The notes under the pieces: model-generated
Database searches by the model: none
Told to the model about the DNA's origin: nothing
The model's input: only the letters and a program-made list of their open reading frames with translations
Made by a program: the position numbers and the translations under genes
Origin: Curtobacterium sp. MMLR14_010
GTDB lineage: Bacteria; Actinomycetota; Actinomycetes; Actinomycetales; Microbacteriaceae
NCBI RefSeq assembly: GCF_001865015.1
Contig: NZ_MJGV01000079.1
Span: 134,064 to 198,063, forward strand
Reading direction: 5' to 3'
Length of the DNA stretch: 64,000 nt
Shown here: positions 1-7,978 of the stretch, in pieces
Layout of the letters: each line of letters begins with the position of its first letter
How positions within the stretch are numbered: the first letter of the stretch is position 1

Positions 1-1367
1 CCGCCGAGCGCGCCCTGCGCGAGGCGGGCATCGACGTCCGCACGGTGCGCGTCACCGACGACGTCGCGTCCGCCCCGGCCGCCGAAGCGCACAAGCGCCG
101 CGGCATCGCGGGGGACCTCTGCGTGTTCAAGGTCGCCGGTGCCGCCGCGGAACAGGGCATGACCCTGGACGAGGTGACCGCGATCGCGGAACGTGCCAAC
201 GACCGGACACGGTCCTTCGGCGTCGCCTTCTCCGGCTGCTCCCTCCCCGGCGCCGACGAGCCCCTGTTCACCGTTCCCGAGGGTCGCATGGCGATCGGGA
301 TGGGCATCCACGGCGAACGCGGCATCGACGAAGCCGACGTCCCGAGCGCTGCGGACCTGGCCCGGCTCCTGGTGGAGCGCCTGCTCACGGAACTCCCGTC
401 CGGCGTGGAACTGCCGGGCGCCCACGTCGTCCCGATCCTCAACGGCCTCGGCAGCGTGAAGTACGAGGAGCTCTTCGTCGTCTACGCCACCGTCCAGCGC
501 CTCCTCGCGGACGCCGGCGCCGTGGTCGTCGAGCCCGAGGTCGGCGAACTCGTCACGAGCTTCGACATGGCCGGCGTCTCCCTGACCCTGTTCTGGCCGG
601 ACGCGGAACTCGAGCAGCTCTGGGCAGCGCCCGCCGACACCCCCGCGTACCGGAAGGGCGGTGCCGTACCGCAGGAACGCCTCCCCGAAGACGTCCTCAC
701 CGCCCACGTCGCCGCGCCGGTCGGACCCGCATCCGACGCCTCTCGCGCCTCCGGCAAGCGGCTGGTCGAGGTCGTCGCCGCCGTGCGCCGGGTCGTCGAC
801 GCCCACGCCGACGAGCTCGGCAGGATGGACGCCGTGGCCGGTGACGGGGACCACGGCATCGGCATGCAGCGCGGCTCCACCGCCGCCGACGCGGCCGCTC
901 GGGACGCCGCAACCCGCGGTGCCGGAGCGGGCAGCGTCCTCGCGATCGCCGGGGACGCCTGGTCCGACAAGGCCGGCGGCACCTCCGGCGCCATCTGGGG
1001 TGCCGCCCTGGAGGCCCTGGGTCGCGTCCTCGGCGACACCGACCGGCCCGACCCGGCCACCGTCCAGAGCGCGGTGCACGCCGCGACCGACGCGGTCCTC
1101 GCCTTCGGCGCGGTCGTCGGCGACAAGACCATGGTCGATGCCCTCGTCCCGTTCGACGCGGTGCTCTCCGAGCGGATCGACGCCGGGGTCCCGCTCCGCG
1201 AGGCCTGGCGGGCCGCCGCGGACGCCGCGCAGGAGGCCGCCGACGGCACCGCCGCGCTGCTGCCGCGGATGGGCCGCGCGCGCACCCACGCCGAGGACGC
1301 GGTCGGGACGCCGGACCCCGGAGCGGTGTCGTTCGCGCTCATCGTCGACGCGGTCGCCGCGTGCTGA
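1..1367 (+). CDS. DhaK-DhaL fusion kinase, 5' end outside window
   Basis: This is the 3' part of an ATP-dependent dihydroxyacetone (or tetrulose) kinase; the reading frame is open from the left edge, so the true start lies outside. The first ~215 visible residues look like the end of a DhaK substrate-binding domain. The last ~200 form a DhaL ATP-binding domain, with the GDGDHG metal-binding motif and the later GDKTMVDAL and GTAALLPRMGRA stretches typical of DhaL. The single-chain fusion is the ATP-using form rather than the PTS-linked form. The stop overlaps the start of a triosephosphate-isomerase-like gene, so the two are probably co-translated. That pairing makes an erythrulose-type kinase possible as well as a dihydroxyacetone kinase. 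Confidence 0.88.
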   Translation, partial: AERALREAGIDVRTVRVTDDVASAPAAEAHKRRGIAGDLCVFKVAGAAAEQGMTLDEVTAIAERANDRTRSFGVAFSGCSLPGADEPLFTVPEGRMAIGMGIHGERGIDEADVPSAADLARLLVERLLTELPSGVELPGAHVVPILNGLGSVKYEELFVVYATVQRLLADAGAVVVEPEVGELVTSFDMAGVSLTLFWPDAELEQLWAAPADTPAYRKGGAVPQERLPEDVLTAHVAAPVGPASDASRASGKRLVEVVAAVRRVVDAHADELGRMDAVAGDGDHGIGMQRGSTAADAAARDAATRGAGAGSVLAIAGDAWSDKAGGTSGAIWGAALEALGRVLGDTDRPDPATVQSAVHAATDAVLAFGAVVGDKTMVDALVPFDAVLSERIDAGVPLREAWRAAADAAQEAADGTAALLPRMGRARTHAEDAVGTPDPGAVSFALIVDAVAAC

Positions 1368-2122
1368 CGATCGGCGTCTCGCTGAAGACGTACCTCGGCC
1401 ACGCCAGCACGATCGCGTGGGCCGAGGCCGTGGCCGACGTCGCCCGGACGCACCCGGCCCTGCGGGAGGGCGTCGCGGAGCTCTTCGTCGCCCCGACCTT
1501 CCCGGCACTCGTCCCCGTGCGGGCTGCGCTGGCCGGGTCCGGGGTGCTGCTCGCGGCGCAGGACCTGGCGACCGCCGACGAGGGGGCCTACACCGGCGAG
1601 GTCTCCGGTCGGGAACTCGCGGAGATCGGCGTCGACCTCGTCGAGGTCGGCCACGCGGAGCGGCGCACGCTGTTCCACGAGGACGACGCGACCGTCGCGG
1701 CGAAGGTGACCGCGGCGTTCCGCAACCACCTGCGACCGCTGCTCTGCGTCGGGGAGCCGACCCGGGCCTCCCTGCCGGACACCGTCCGGGCGGTGACCGG
1801 CCAGCTCGACCGCGGTCTCGCACCCGCCCTCGGGGCCGGGCATGTCGGCCCGGTGGTGGTCGCGTACGAGCCGGTCTGGGCGATCGGCGCCGCGCAGCCG
1901 GCGCCGGACGACCACGTCGTCGAGGTGCTCCGGGGCGTCGAGGAGGCGCTGGCGAGCCGGCCGGCACTCGAGGGGAGCGTCGCGATCTACGGCGGCAGTG
2001 CCGGCCCTGGGCTGCTCACCCGGGGCGCTGGCCGGATCGGTGGCCTGTTCCTCGGCCGGTCCGCCCACGACCCTGCGGCCGTGCGAGCGGTCCTCGACGA
2101 GGCGCTCGCACTGCACCGGTGA
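1361..2122 (+). CDS. Triosephosphate-isomerase-family protein
   Basis: This 253-residue TIM-barrel protein starts with GTG inside the last codons of the kinase gene (7-bp overlap). It keeps the TIM catalytic residues: Lys in SLKTY near residue 9, His in VGHAERR, Glu in AYEPVWAIG, and the phosphate loop YGGSAG. The N-terminus (SLKTY instead of NWKMN) and YGGSA instead of YGGSV are unlike housekeeping TpiA. The family includes isomerases that act on tetrulose phosphates in erythritol/threitol catabolism. Coupling to a DhaK-type kinase suggests such a role. A plain triosephosphate isomerase cannot be excluded. Confidence 0.85.
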   Translation: MLTIGVSLKTYLGHASTIAWAEAVADVARTHPALREGVAELFVAPTFPALVPVRAALAGSGVLLAAQDLATADEGAYTGEVSGRELAEIGVDLVEVGHAERRTLFHEDDATVAAKVTAAFRNHLRPLLCVGEPTRASLPDTVRAVTGQLDRGLAPALGAGHVGPVVVAYEPVWAIGAAQPAPDDHVVEVLRGVEEALASRPALEGSVAIYGGSAGPGLLTRGAGRIGGLFLGRSAHDPAAVRAVLDEALALHR

Positions 2123-2135
2123 CGTCGCTGGCGTC

Positions 2136-2534
2136 CTACCGGCTGGCGGGCGAGTCCTCTGACGCGTCCGTGCGGCTCGTCTCGGCGTCGGCCTTGTCGT
2201 CGGCGTCGCTCGACCCCACGTCCTTGAGGTCCGAGCGGGTGCTGGCGTGGATCGGCTCGGCGTGACCGAACGTCCGAGCGGCCGCACGGAGGCGTTCGAC
2301 GAAGTCGCCGTCCTCGTCCTCGAGCTGGTCGTCGTCGGCGTCCTCGACCACGACCTCGCTGGTCGGCCCGATCAGGATCTTCGTCGTGGTGCGCGTGCCG
2401 TCCGGGGCGATCGACGGCACCGCGACGGTGTCGGCTCGGTCGCCGCCGGCGAGGGCGGCCGCGTACTCGATCACCGCGTCGGCGATGTCGTCGCCGGTCA
2501 GGATCGTCGTGTTGTCGTAGTGGATGTGTTTCAT
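2136..2534 (-). CDS. Hypothetical acidic protein
   Basis: This 132-residue protein has no recognised domain. The ATG at 2534 is chosen because a GGGAGGGA-type ribosome binding site sits just upstream on the minus strand. The N-terminal half (MKHIHYDNTT, then ADAVIEYAAALA) looks folded and carries a hydrophobic strand segment. A run of Asp/Glu lies near residues 65-76 and the C-terminal third is Asp/Ser/Ala-rich and probably disordered. It converges with the TIM-like gene. Confidence 0.7.
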   Translation of the reverse strand: MKHIHYDNTTILTGDDIADAVIEYAAALAGGDRADTVAVPSIAPDGTRTTTKILIGPTSEVVVEDADDDQLEDEDGDFVERLRAAARTFGHAEPIHASTRSDLKDVGSSDADDKADAETSRTDASEDSPASR

Positions 2535-2622
2535 CGTTCCCTCCCTGCGTCCATCTTCGCGCGGCAGTGGGGGACCGTCGTCCAGACGCCGCGCGATCCG
2601 CACAGGACGGAGCGCGGCGGCG

Positions 2623-3291
2623 TCACTCCCGGGCGCCGGCGAGGCCGTGGTCGTTCGCGTAGACGACGAGCTGGACCCGGTCGCGGAGCCCGAGCTTGCC
2701 GAGGACGCTGCTGAGCTGGGTCTTCACGGTGGACTCGGTGACGAACTCGCGCGCCGAGATCTCGCTGTTCGACAGGCCCCGCGCCGCCCAGCCGAAGACG
2801 ATCCGCTCCCGCTCGGTCAGGGTGCCGAACTCGGCGGGCTGCGGGGTCGGTGCCCGTTCGACGTCCTGCCCGAAGAGCTGGGCGAGGTCGTTCGGCGCGA
2901 TCACCGAGCTGCCCTCGTGCACGGCCCGGACCGCGGCGAACAGGAAGGACGGCGTCGCGTCCTTGAGCAGGAACCCGCTCGCGCCGAGCCGGATCGCGGT
3001 GGCGGCGGCGGGGTCGAGGCCGAAGGTGGTGAGCACGATGACCCGGGGCAGGGGCTCCGGGAAGGCGCCGTCGAACAGTCGGCGGACGGTCTCGAGGCCG
3101 TCCATCCGGGGCATGCGCATGTCGAGCAGCACGATGTCCGGGTGCAGCTCGGTGACCAGCGTCAGGGCCTCGGCGCCGTCGGAGGCCTCGCCGATCACCT
3201 CCATGTCCTCCTGCGCGTCGAGGACCACGCGCAGGCCGGCGCGGAACAGCGCTTGGTCGTCCGTCAGCAGGATCCGGATGGGGGTGGTCAC
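2623..3291 (-). CDS. NarL/LuxR-family response regulator
   Basis: This 222-residue regulator has a receiver domain with the acidic pair D11-D12, the phospho-acceptor D57 in LLDMRMPRMDG and a conserved Lys in LLKDATP, followed by a LuxR-type helix-turn-helix at about residues 155-215 (LTERERIVF, SNSEISA, VKTQLSSVLGKLGL). It overlaps the histidine kinase gene by 4 bp and is the last gene of a five-gene chain from a small membrane protein through alr and ddl. It probably controls genes tied to cell-wall precursor supply, which is an inference from context. Confidence 0.93.
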   Translation of the reverse strand: MTTPIRILLTDDQALFRAGLRVVLDAQEDMEVIGEASDGAEALTLVTELHPDIVLLDMRMPRMDGLETVRRLFDGAFPEPLPRVIVLTTFGLDPAAATAIRLGASGFLLKDATPSFLFAAVRAVHEGSSVIAPNDLAQLFGQDVERAPTPQPAEFGTLTERERIVFGWAARGLSNSEISAREFVTESTVKTQLSSVLGKLGLRDRVQLVVYANDHGLAGARE

Positions 3292-4481
3292 GAGGCGACT
3301 CCTTCGTCGAGGTCGAGCGGGATGCGGGCACGGGCGGCGAAGACGTCCTCGACGACCGCTGCGTCGAACGACCCGTCCAGGGCGGCGAGGCGGGAGCGCA
3401 TGCCGGCGATGCCCCGGCCGGAGCCGCCGGTCGCGCCGGTGCCGACGACGTTCTCGACCTCGAGCACGACGTCACCCGAGCGCCAGGTCTCGCGGACCGT
3501 CACGCGGCGCCCGGGTGCCCCGTGGCGCAGGGCGTTCGTGAGCATCTCCTGCAGCACGCGGCGGATCGCGGTGCCGGTGTCCGAGCGCATGGCCCTCGGG
3601 GTGCCGCGGACCGTGCGGTCGACGTCCACGCCGGCGTCGCGGATGCCCTGCACGATCTCCTCGAGCGACCCAGGGTCCACGCGGTCGCCGGTGCCGTCGA
3701 TGTGCCCGAGCACCTGTCGGACCTCGAGCAGGGAGCTGCGGGCGGTGCTGGCGATGGTGGCGCTGACCTCGCGGATGCGGGCCTCGTCGTGCAGGAACGG
3801 GACCGAGTCGGCCTGGGCGATGATGACGGCGAGGGAGTGCCCGACGACGTCGTGGACGTCCCGGGCGATGGCCCCGCGGATGCGCTCCGACTCGGCCTCG
3901 TCGACGGCGCGGGTCGCGACCTCCTCGGCCTGCACGCGGAGCTCGGACTCGCGCACGCGGAGAGCGGACTCGCGGTTGCGCGACGTCAGCGACCGGACGG
4001 CCAGACCCGTCGCCCACACGACGAGCAGGGACGCGACCGGGGCGGCGAGGGCGATCAGCGCCTGGTCGAGCGGCCCGTTGATGAGCAGCGCGAACCGGAA
4101 GCCGGTGGTCGCGAGGTACACGGTCGCACCGACGCCCGCGACGACGGCGAGGGCGCCCGACAGGACGACCTCCACCTTGTTGCCGACGATGACCGTCGTG
4201 CCGATCACGACGTAGAGCGCGATGTCGACCAGCGAGGGCCGCTCGGACCCGACGACCTGCACGGCGCCGAGCACGACGACGGCGAACATCGAGCCGGAGG
4301 GGGAGATCCGACGGACCGCGATGGCGACGACGGCGAGCACGACCGCCCAGGTGCTCGCCTGCTCGAGCTCGACGTCGACCGGCGCGATGAACACCAGGCC
4401 GGCGACGAGGCCGAGCGTCAGGTCGATGACGACGGAACCGGGCGCGAGTGCCCTGATGAACCCCCGCCGATCCGTCACCAC
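3288..4481 (-). CDS. Sensor histidine kinase (HisKA_3 type)
   Basis: This 397-residue kinase has four to five hydrophobic segments between residues 15 and 160, short loops and no large extracellular sensor. A coiled linker follows, then a dimerisation/phosphorylation helix with H210 in ARDVHDVVGHS. The N box appears as EMLTNALRHG and a G box as GRGIAGMRSRLAAL. The intramembrane layout resembles kinases that sense cell-envelope damage. It overlaps ddl upstream by 7 bp and the response-regulator gene downstream by 4 bp, so kinase, regulator and D-Ala-D-Ala synthesis genes are translationally linked. Confidence 0.92.
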   Translation of the reverse strand: MVTDRRGFIRALAPGSVVIDLTLGLVAGLVFIAPVDVELEQASTWAVVLAVVAIAVRRISPSGSMFAVVVLGAVQVVGSERPSLVDIALYVVIGTTVIVGNKVEVVLSGALAVVAGVGATVYLATTGFRFALLINGPLDQALIALAAPVASLLVVWATGLAVRSLTSRNRESALRVRESELRVQAEEVATRAVDEAESERIRGAIARDVHDVVGHSLAVIIAQADSVPFLHDEARIREVSATIASTARSSLLEVRQVLGHIDGTGDRVDPGSLEEIVQGIRDAGVDVDRTVRGTPRAMRSDTGTAIRRVLQEMLTNALRHGAPGRRVTVRETWRSGDVVLEVENVVGTGATGGSGRGIAGMRSRLAALDGSFDAAVVEDVFAARARIPLDLDEGVAS

Positions 4482-5479
4482 GCGATCATCGCACGGGCGC
4501 GTCCGGTCGTCGCGAGCAGGGCGGCCACGAGGTCGACGTACGGCAGGCCCGTCGCGGCGAACATCCGGGGGACCTGCGACTGCTCGGTGAACCCGGGCGC
4601 CGTGTTCACCTCGTTCAGCACGACGCCGGTCGGGGTGACGAAGAAGTCGAAGCGGGCGACCCCGGCGCAGCCGAGCACGTCGTAGAGGGTCCGTGCGGCC
4701 TGCTCGAGTCGGGCGTGCTCCTGGGCGGTGATCCGTGCGGGCAGCGTGAAGTCGGCCGAGCCGTCGTACTTCTGCTCGCGGCCGAAGACGTCGCCGGGTC
4801 CGACGCCGATCTCGAGCGTCGAACCGGCACGTACGCGGCCGTCGCGGTCGCGGAACAGCGCGATGTCGACCTCGCGCCCGGTGACGAAAGCCTCGACGAG
4901 GGCGTGCTCACCGGCCGAGAACGCCCGGTCCAGGGCGGGCCCGAGGTCGGCGACGTCGCGGACGACGGAGACGCCGTTGCTCGAACCACCCGTCGTCGGC
5001 TTGACGACGACGGGGAGCTGGACGGCGATGGCGGGCAGGTCGTCGCGCGCCCCACCGGGTCCGGCAGTGTCGTCCCGGTGCACGAGCTGGCTCGGCGCCG
5101 TGCGGATGCCGACCGCCTCGGCGATGGTCTTCGTCACCCACTTGTCCATCCCGAGTGCCCCGGCACGGACGGGTGACCCGACGAACGGCACGCCGAGCAG
5201 CCCGAGGAGCCCGGCGATCGCCCCGTCCTCACCGCCGACGCCGTGCAGGACGGGGAACGCCACGGCGCAGGACGTCAGCACGCTCACCGCGTCGGTCGGC
5301 GTGAGCACGGTGCCGTGCTCGTCGACCCACCCGCCGGCCCGGTCGATCGTCAGCGGGACCGCGTCGTGTCCGAGTTCCCGGAGCGCCCGGGTGACCGCTG
5401 CGGCCGATGCGAGGGAGACATCGTGCTCGTCGTTGGCGCCGCCGCCGATCACGGCGACGGTCTGCGGGGTGTCATGCAC
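4475..5479 (-). CDS. ddl: D-alanine--D-alanine ligase
   Basis: This 334-residue ATP-grasp ligase joins two D-alanines for peptidoglycan precursors. Family features include the N-terminal GGGANDEHDVS motif, VLHGVGGEDG, the ATP-binding VVVKPTTGGSSNGVS region, an EQKYDGSADFTLPA omega-loop with the KY of true Ddl enzymes, and the metal/substrate motif FDFFVTPTGVVLNEVNTAPGFT. The loop does not look like the D-lactate-specific VanA type. It starts with GTG and overlaps the alanine racemase gene by 8 bp. Because it is in a regulated operon it may be a second, inducible ligase rather than the housekeeping copy. Confidence 0.92.
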   Translation of the reverse strand: MHDTPQTVAVIGGGANDEHDVSLASAAAVTRALRELGHDAVPLTIDRAGGWVDEHGTVLTPTDAVSVLTSCAVAFPVLHGVGGEDGAIAGLLGLLGVPFVGSPVRAGALGMDKWVTKTIAEAVGIRTAPSQLVHRDDTAGPGGARDDLPAIAVQLPVVVKPTTGGSSNGVSVVRDVADLGPALDRAFSAGEHALVEAFVTGREVDIALFRDRDGRVRAGSTLEIGVGPGDVFGREQKYDGSADFTLPARITAQEHARLEQAARTLYDVLGCAGVARFDFFVTPTGVVLNEVNTAPGFTEQSQVPRMFAATGLPYVDLVAALLATTGRARAMIAW

Positions 5480-6626
5480 GGAGTGCCTCCAGGGTGCGAT
5501 CGGTGCTCACGGTCTGGGCGACGCTCGTCGAACGGTGGACACGTGCCACCCGCGTCCCGATCCGCGTTACGATCTCGTGCTCGATGGTGTCCGACCACGC
5601 GGCCCACTCCGCCACGGTGGGTTCCCCGAGGCTGCCGGGACCGAAGACCGTGACGGGCTCCCCGGCGTCCAGGCGGTCGTCCCCGGTGTCGACGACGACC
5701 ATGTCCATCGAGAAGCGGCCGACCAGGGGCCGCCGACGTCCGCGGACGAGCACCTCCGCCCGCTCGGACGCCGCACGGGGCAGCCCGTCGCCGTAGCCGA
5801 TCGGCAGGAGCGCCAGGTTGGTCCGACGGTCCACGACGTGGTCCAGGCCGTACCCGACGCCGGTGCCCGGTTCGACCTGCCGTGCCGCGGCGACCTGCGT
5901 GGTCAGCGAGAGGGCGGGACGCAGCGCCGAGGAGGTGCCGGACGGGTCGATGCCGAACAGGCCGGCGCCGATGCGGTGCAGGTCGAAGCCGTCGCCGACG
6001 CCGGTGATGGTCGCGGCGGTCGCGGCGAGGTGGGTCACGGACGGCGTCAGTCCGCTGCGCCGTGCCGTCCGCACCGCGTTCCGGAAGAGCAGGCGCTCGC
6101 GGGCGTTCTGCGGGTGGTCGGCCCGGTCGGCGCAGGACATGTGCCCCATCACCCCGACGACGCCCACAGCCCCGAGCGCCTCGGACTCCCGGGCGAGTGC
6201 GCACAGGGACGGCCAGGCCTCGGCGGGGGAACCGTCCCGCGCCATGCCGACGTCGACGTGCAGGTGGACCCGGGCCCGCTGGCGCACCGCGAGCGCGGCG
6301 AGCCCCACGGCGTGCAGGACCGCCGGGCTCGACACCGCGACGTCCACGTCGGCGAGGACGGCCGCGGCGAAGTCGGCGTCCGGCGGGTTCAGCCAGGCGA
6401 GGATCCTGGCGTCGACCCCGGCGGCGCGGAGGGCCAAGGCCTCGTCGATCGTGGCGACGCCCACGGCCGTGGCGCCGCTGGCGAGCACGGACGCGGCGAC
6501 GGCGCCGTGCCCGAACGCGTCGGCCTTGAGCACCGCCATCAGCCGGTTGCCGGTCAGCGCAGCGAAGTACGCGGTGTTCGCGCGGATCGCGTCGTCGTGG
6601 ACGACGAGTTCGGACGGCGCGGACAT
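5472..6626 (-). CDS. alr: Alanine racemase
   Basis: This 384-residue fold-type III PLP enzyme interconverts L- and D-alanine. The PLP lysine is K34 in AVLKADAFGHG. The second catalytic Tyr is in the GTGVGYGLDH region, and GYGDGLPR and VGRFSMDMVVVD are standard family stretches. The ATG at 6626 is chosen because the preceding gene ends in TGATG, a coupling arrangement. The downstream ddl overlaps by 8 bp, so racemisation and ligation are made together. Confidence 0.92.
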   Translation of the reverse strand: MSAPSELVVHDDAIRANTAYFAALTGNRLMAVLKADAFGHGAVAASVLASGATAVGVATIDEALALRAAGVDARILAWLNPPDADFAAAVLADVDVAVSSPAVLHAVGLAALAVRQRARVHLHVDVGMARDGSPAEAWPSLCALARESEALGAVGVVGVMGHMSCADRADHPQNARERLLFRNAVRTARRSGLTPSVTHLAATAATITGVGDGFDLHRIGAGLFGIDPSGTSSALRPALSLTTQVAAARQVEPGTGVGYGLDHVVDRRTNLALLPIGYGDGLPRAASERAEVLVRGRRRPLVGRFSMDMVVVDTGDDRLDAGEPVTVFGPGSLGEPTVAEWAAWSDTIEHEIVTRIGTRVARVHRSTSVAQTVSTDRTLEALRA

Positions 6627-6838
6627 CAGCCGACCGTGCCGGCAGGGGTGCCGACGGTGACGGTGACGACCCCGCGGGGGAGCGCGGAGCCGGACGTCGG
6701 GGAAGACGCGGGCGACGACATCGACGACGACGTGGTCGCGGTCGGGTGGCTGCCGTCGATCGCCCAGCACGCGGTCCCGATCACGACGACGATGGCGACG
6801 AGGGTGGCGGCGGTGCTCCTGGTGGTCCTGCTGGTCAT
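6626..6838 (-). CDS. Small single-pass membrane protein
   Basis: This 70-residue protein has one transmembrane segment (about residues 11-28, TLVAIVVVIGTACWAI). A Ser/Thr/Pro-rich stretch follows, then a short Val/Thr/Gly tail probably outside the membrane. No family was recognised. Its TGA shares a base with the alr ATG (TGATG), and it is the first gene of the alr-ddl-kinase-regulator chain. It could be a partner of the histidine kinase or a lipid II-side accessory protein; this is only a guess from position. Confidence 0.65.
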   Translation of the reverse strand: MTSRTTRSTAATLVAIVVVIGTACWAIDGSHPTATTSSSMSSPASSPTSGSALPRGVVTVTVGTPAGTVG

Positions 6839-6918
6839 GGGACAAGCGTCCGGCAGGGGACCCTGGCCGGGCATCGTCCTGCCGGTCGAAGCCCCTCAGC
6901 CCTCCGGGTGAGATCGAC

Positions 6919-7617
6919 TCAGATGACGACGGACCCCAGCACCCTGTGCGCGATCGAGATCGACTCGCCCGACACCGCCGACAGCGGCGAGGACAGGAAC
7001 GCGACCAGGTCGGCGATCTGCGTCGGGCTCGACTCCCCGCCGGCGCCGCGCTGGACCTCGGCGCTGGGCTCGTCGGTGACCGTGCCCGGGTTCACGACGT
7101 TCACCGTGACACCTGATCCCGCGACCTCGTCCGCCAGGTTCTTCGCGATCACGCTGACCGCCGTGTTCCGGAGCGAGGCCGTGATGTTGCCGGACAGGTA
7201 GGCGTTCTGGCCGCTCACCACGACGACACGACCGAAGCCCGCGTCCCGCTGCGCCGGCAGCACGGCGTTCGCGACCCGCAGGAACCCGAGGGCCTTGCCG
7301 TCGATCGCCTGCGCGACCTGGTCCGGGTCGGACGACTTCGCCGGGTCCAACGTGCGGGCACTCGGCGCCGCCGTCACGACCAGCACGTCGATACGTCCGT
7401 GCTCGGCGAGCACCCGCGCGACACCCGCGTCGACCGAGGCCTGGTCCGCGGTGTCCATCGCCACCGACGAGGTCGCCACTTCCTCGTCCTCCGACGCGCT
7501 CCGCGAGGCCACCACGACGGCCGCCCCCTCGGCCCGCAGGCGGTCGACCACCGCGGCACCGATGTAGCCCTTCCCACCGACGACGAGAGCGACACGGTCA
7601 CTGAGCTGCAGGTCCAT
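6919..7617 (-). CDS. SDR-fold protein lacking the catalytic Tyr-Lys pair
   Basis: This 232-residue Rossmann protein resembles short-chain dehydrogenases: VALVVGGKGYIGAAVV at the nucleotide site, DTADQ, a conserved Ser at 135 (VVVVSGQNAY) and VNVVNPGTV. The YxxxK signature is absent. The segment where it should lie (residues 146-152) reads TASLRNT, with A147 and N151 in the expected positions, and the TGxxxGxG motif is also altered. It may bind a nucleotide without oxidoreductase activity. A TAGCGT hexamer ends 7 nt before the ATG. It is divergent from a MarR-type gene, with candidate operators between them. Confidence 0.8.
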   Translation of the reverse strand: MDLQLSDRVALVVGGKGYIGAAVVDRLRAEGAAVVVASRSASEDEEVATSSVAMDTADQASVDAGVARVLAEHGRIDVLVVTAAPSARTLDPAKSSDPDQVAQAIDGKALGFLRVANAVLPAQRDAGFGRVVVVSGQNAYLSGNITASLRNTAVSVIAKNLADEVAGSGVTVNVVNPGTVTDEPSAEVQRGAGGESSPTQIADLVAFLSSPLSAVSGESISIAHRVLGSVVI

Positions 7618-7624
7618 GCCCGTC

Positions 7625-7630
7625 ACGCTA
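7625..7630 (-). promoter_or_regulatory. -10 element of SDR-like gene
   Basis: On the minus strand this reads TAGCGT and ends 7 nt before the ATG at 7617, the spacing expected for a leaderless transcript. Confidence 0.55.
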
Positions 7631-7684
7631 GCCCCCGGTGCCACGACCGTCCGAGCAGTTCGGTGCGCGAAACGTACAGTGACC

Positions 7685-7712
7685 GAACCGTTCATTGCGT
7701 GAACCGTTCACG
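7685..7712. promoter_or_regulatory. Duplicated inverted-repeat operator, probably for MarR
   Basis: Two copies of GAACCGTTCA begin 16 bp apart (7685 and 7701). The second extends to a 15-bp inverted repeat, CGTGAAC-C-GTTCACG, at 7698-7712. The sites lie between the SDR-like gene and the small gene/MarR pair, which suits autoregulation by the MarR protein and control of the SDR gene. Confidence 0.55.
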
Positions 7713-7774
7713 TCCTGAAAGACTCTCACCCGTCCACTCCGGACGGCAGCTCGACGAGGAAGGCGGAACCAGGC

Positions 7775-7957
7775 ATGCGCAGCACGTACCACGGGGCTCA
7801 GCGGAGCACCTCGCTCTTCGGCACCCACACCCGGGTCGGCCTCACCGCCCCCGCCGTGATCGCCGCCTACGTCAACGCCCGCATCGAGGACCCCTCGCTG
7901 CTCTCGACACGGACCGAGCCGTCCTACGCCGACTTCTTCGCCACCCAGCAGGCCTGA
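7775..7957 (+). CDS. Small hypothetical protein upstream of MarR gene
   Basis: This 60-residue reading frame (MRSTYHGAQRST, then VGLTAPAVIAAYVNARIEDP) has an AGGAAGGCGGA purine stretch a few bases before the ATG. It ends 21 nt before the MarR gene, suggesting an operon. There is no transmembrane segment and no known domain. It may be a real short protein or a leader peptide; codon bias at third positions (mostly G/C) supports coding. Confidence 0.5.
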   Translation: MRSTYHGAQRSTSLFGTHTRVGLTAPAVIAAYVNARIEDPSLLSTRTEPSYADFFATQQA

Positions 7958-7978
7958 GCACCCGGAGTCCATGACCCC

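Noticed and set aside
661-2265. Long reading frame on the plus strand overlapping the DhaK-DhaL and TIM-like genes
   Set aside because: Its translation is Arg/Pro/Ala-rich without any motif, typical of an off-frame reading of GC-rich coding DNA.
2623-6838. Classical vancomycin-resistance cluster
   Set aside because: No VanH, VanX or VanY genes are present, the ligase carries the KY omega-loop of ordinary Ddl, and the regulator is NarL-type rather than OmpR-type.
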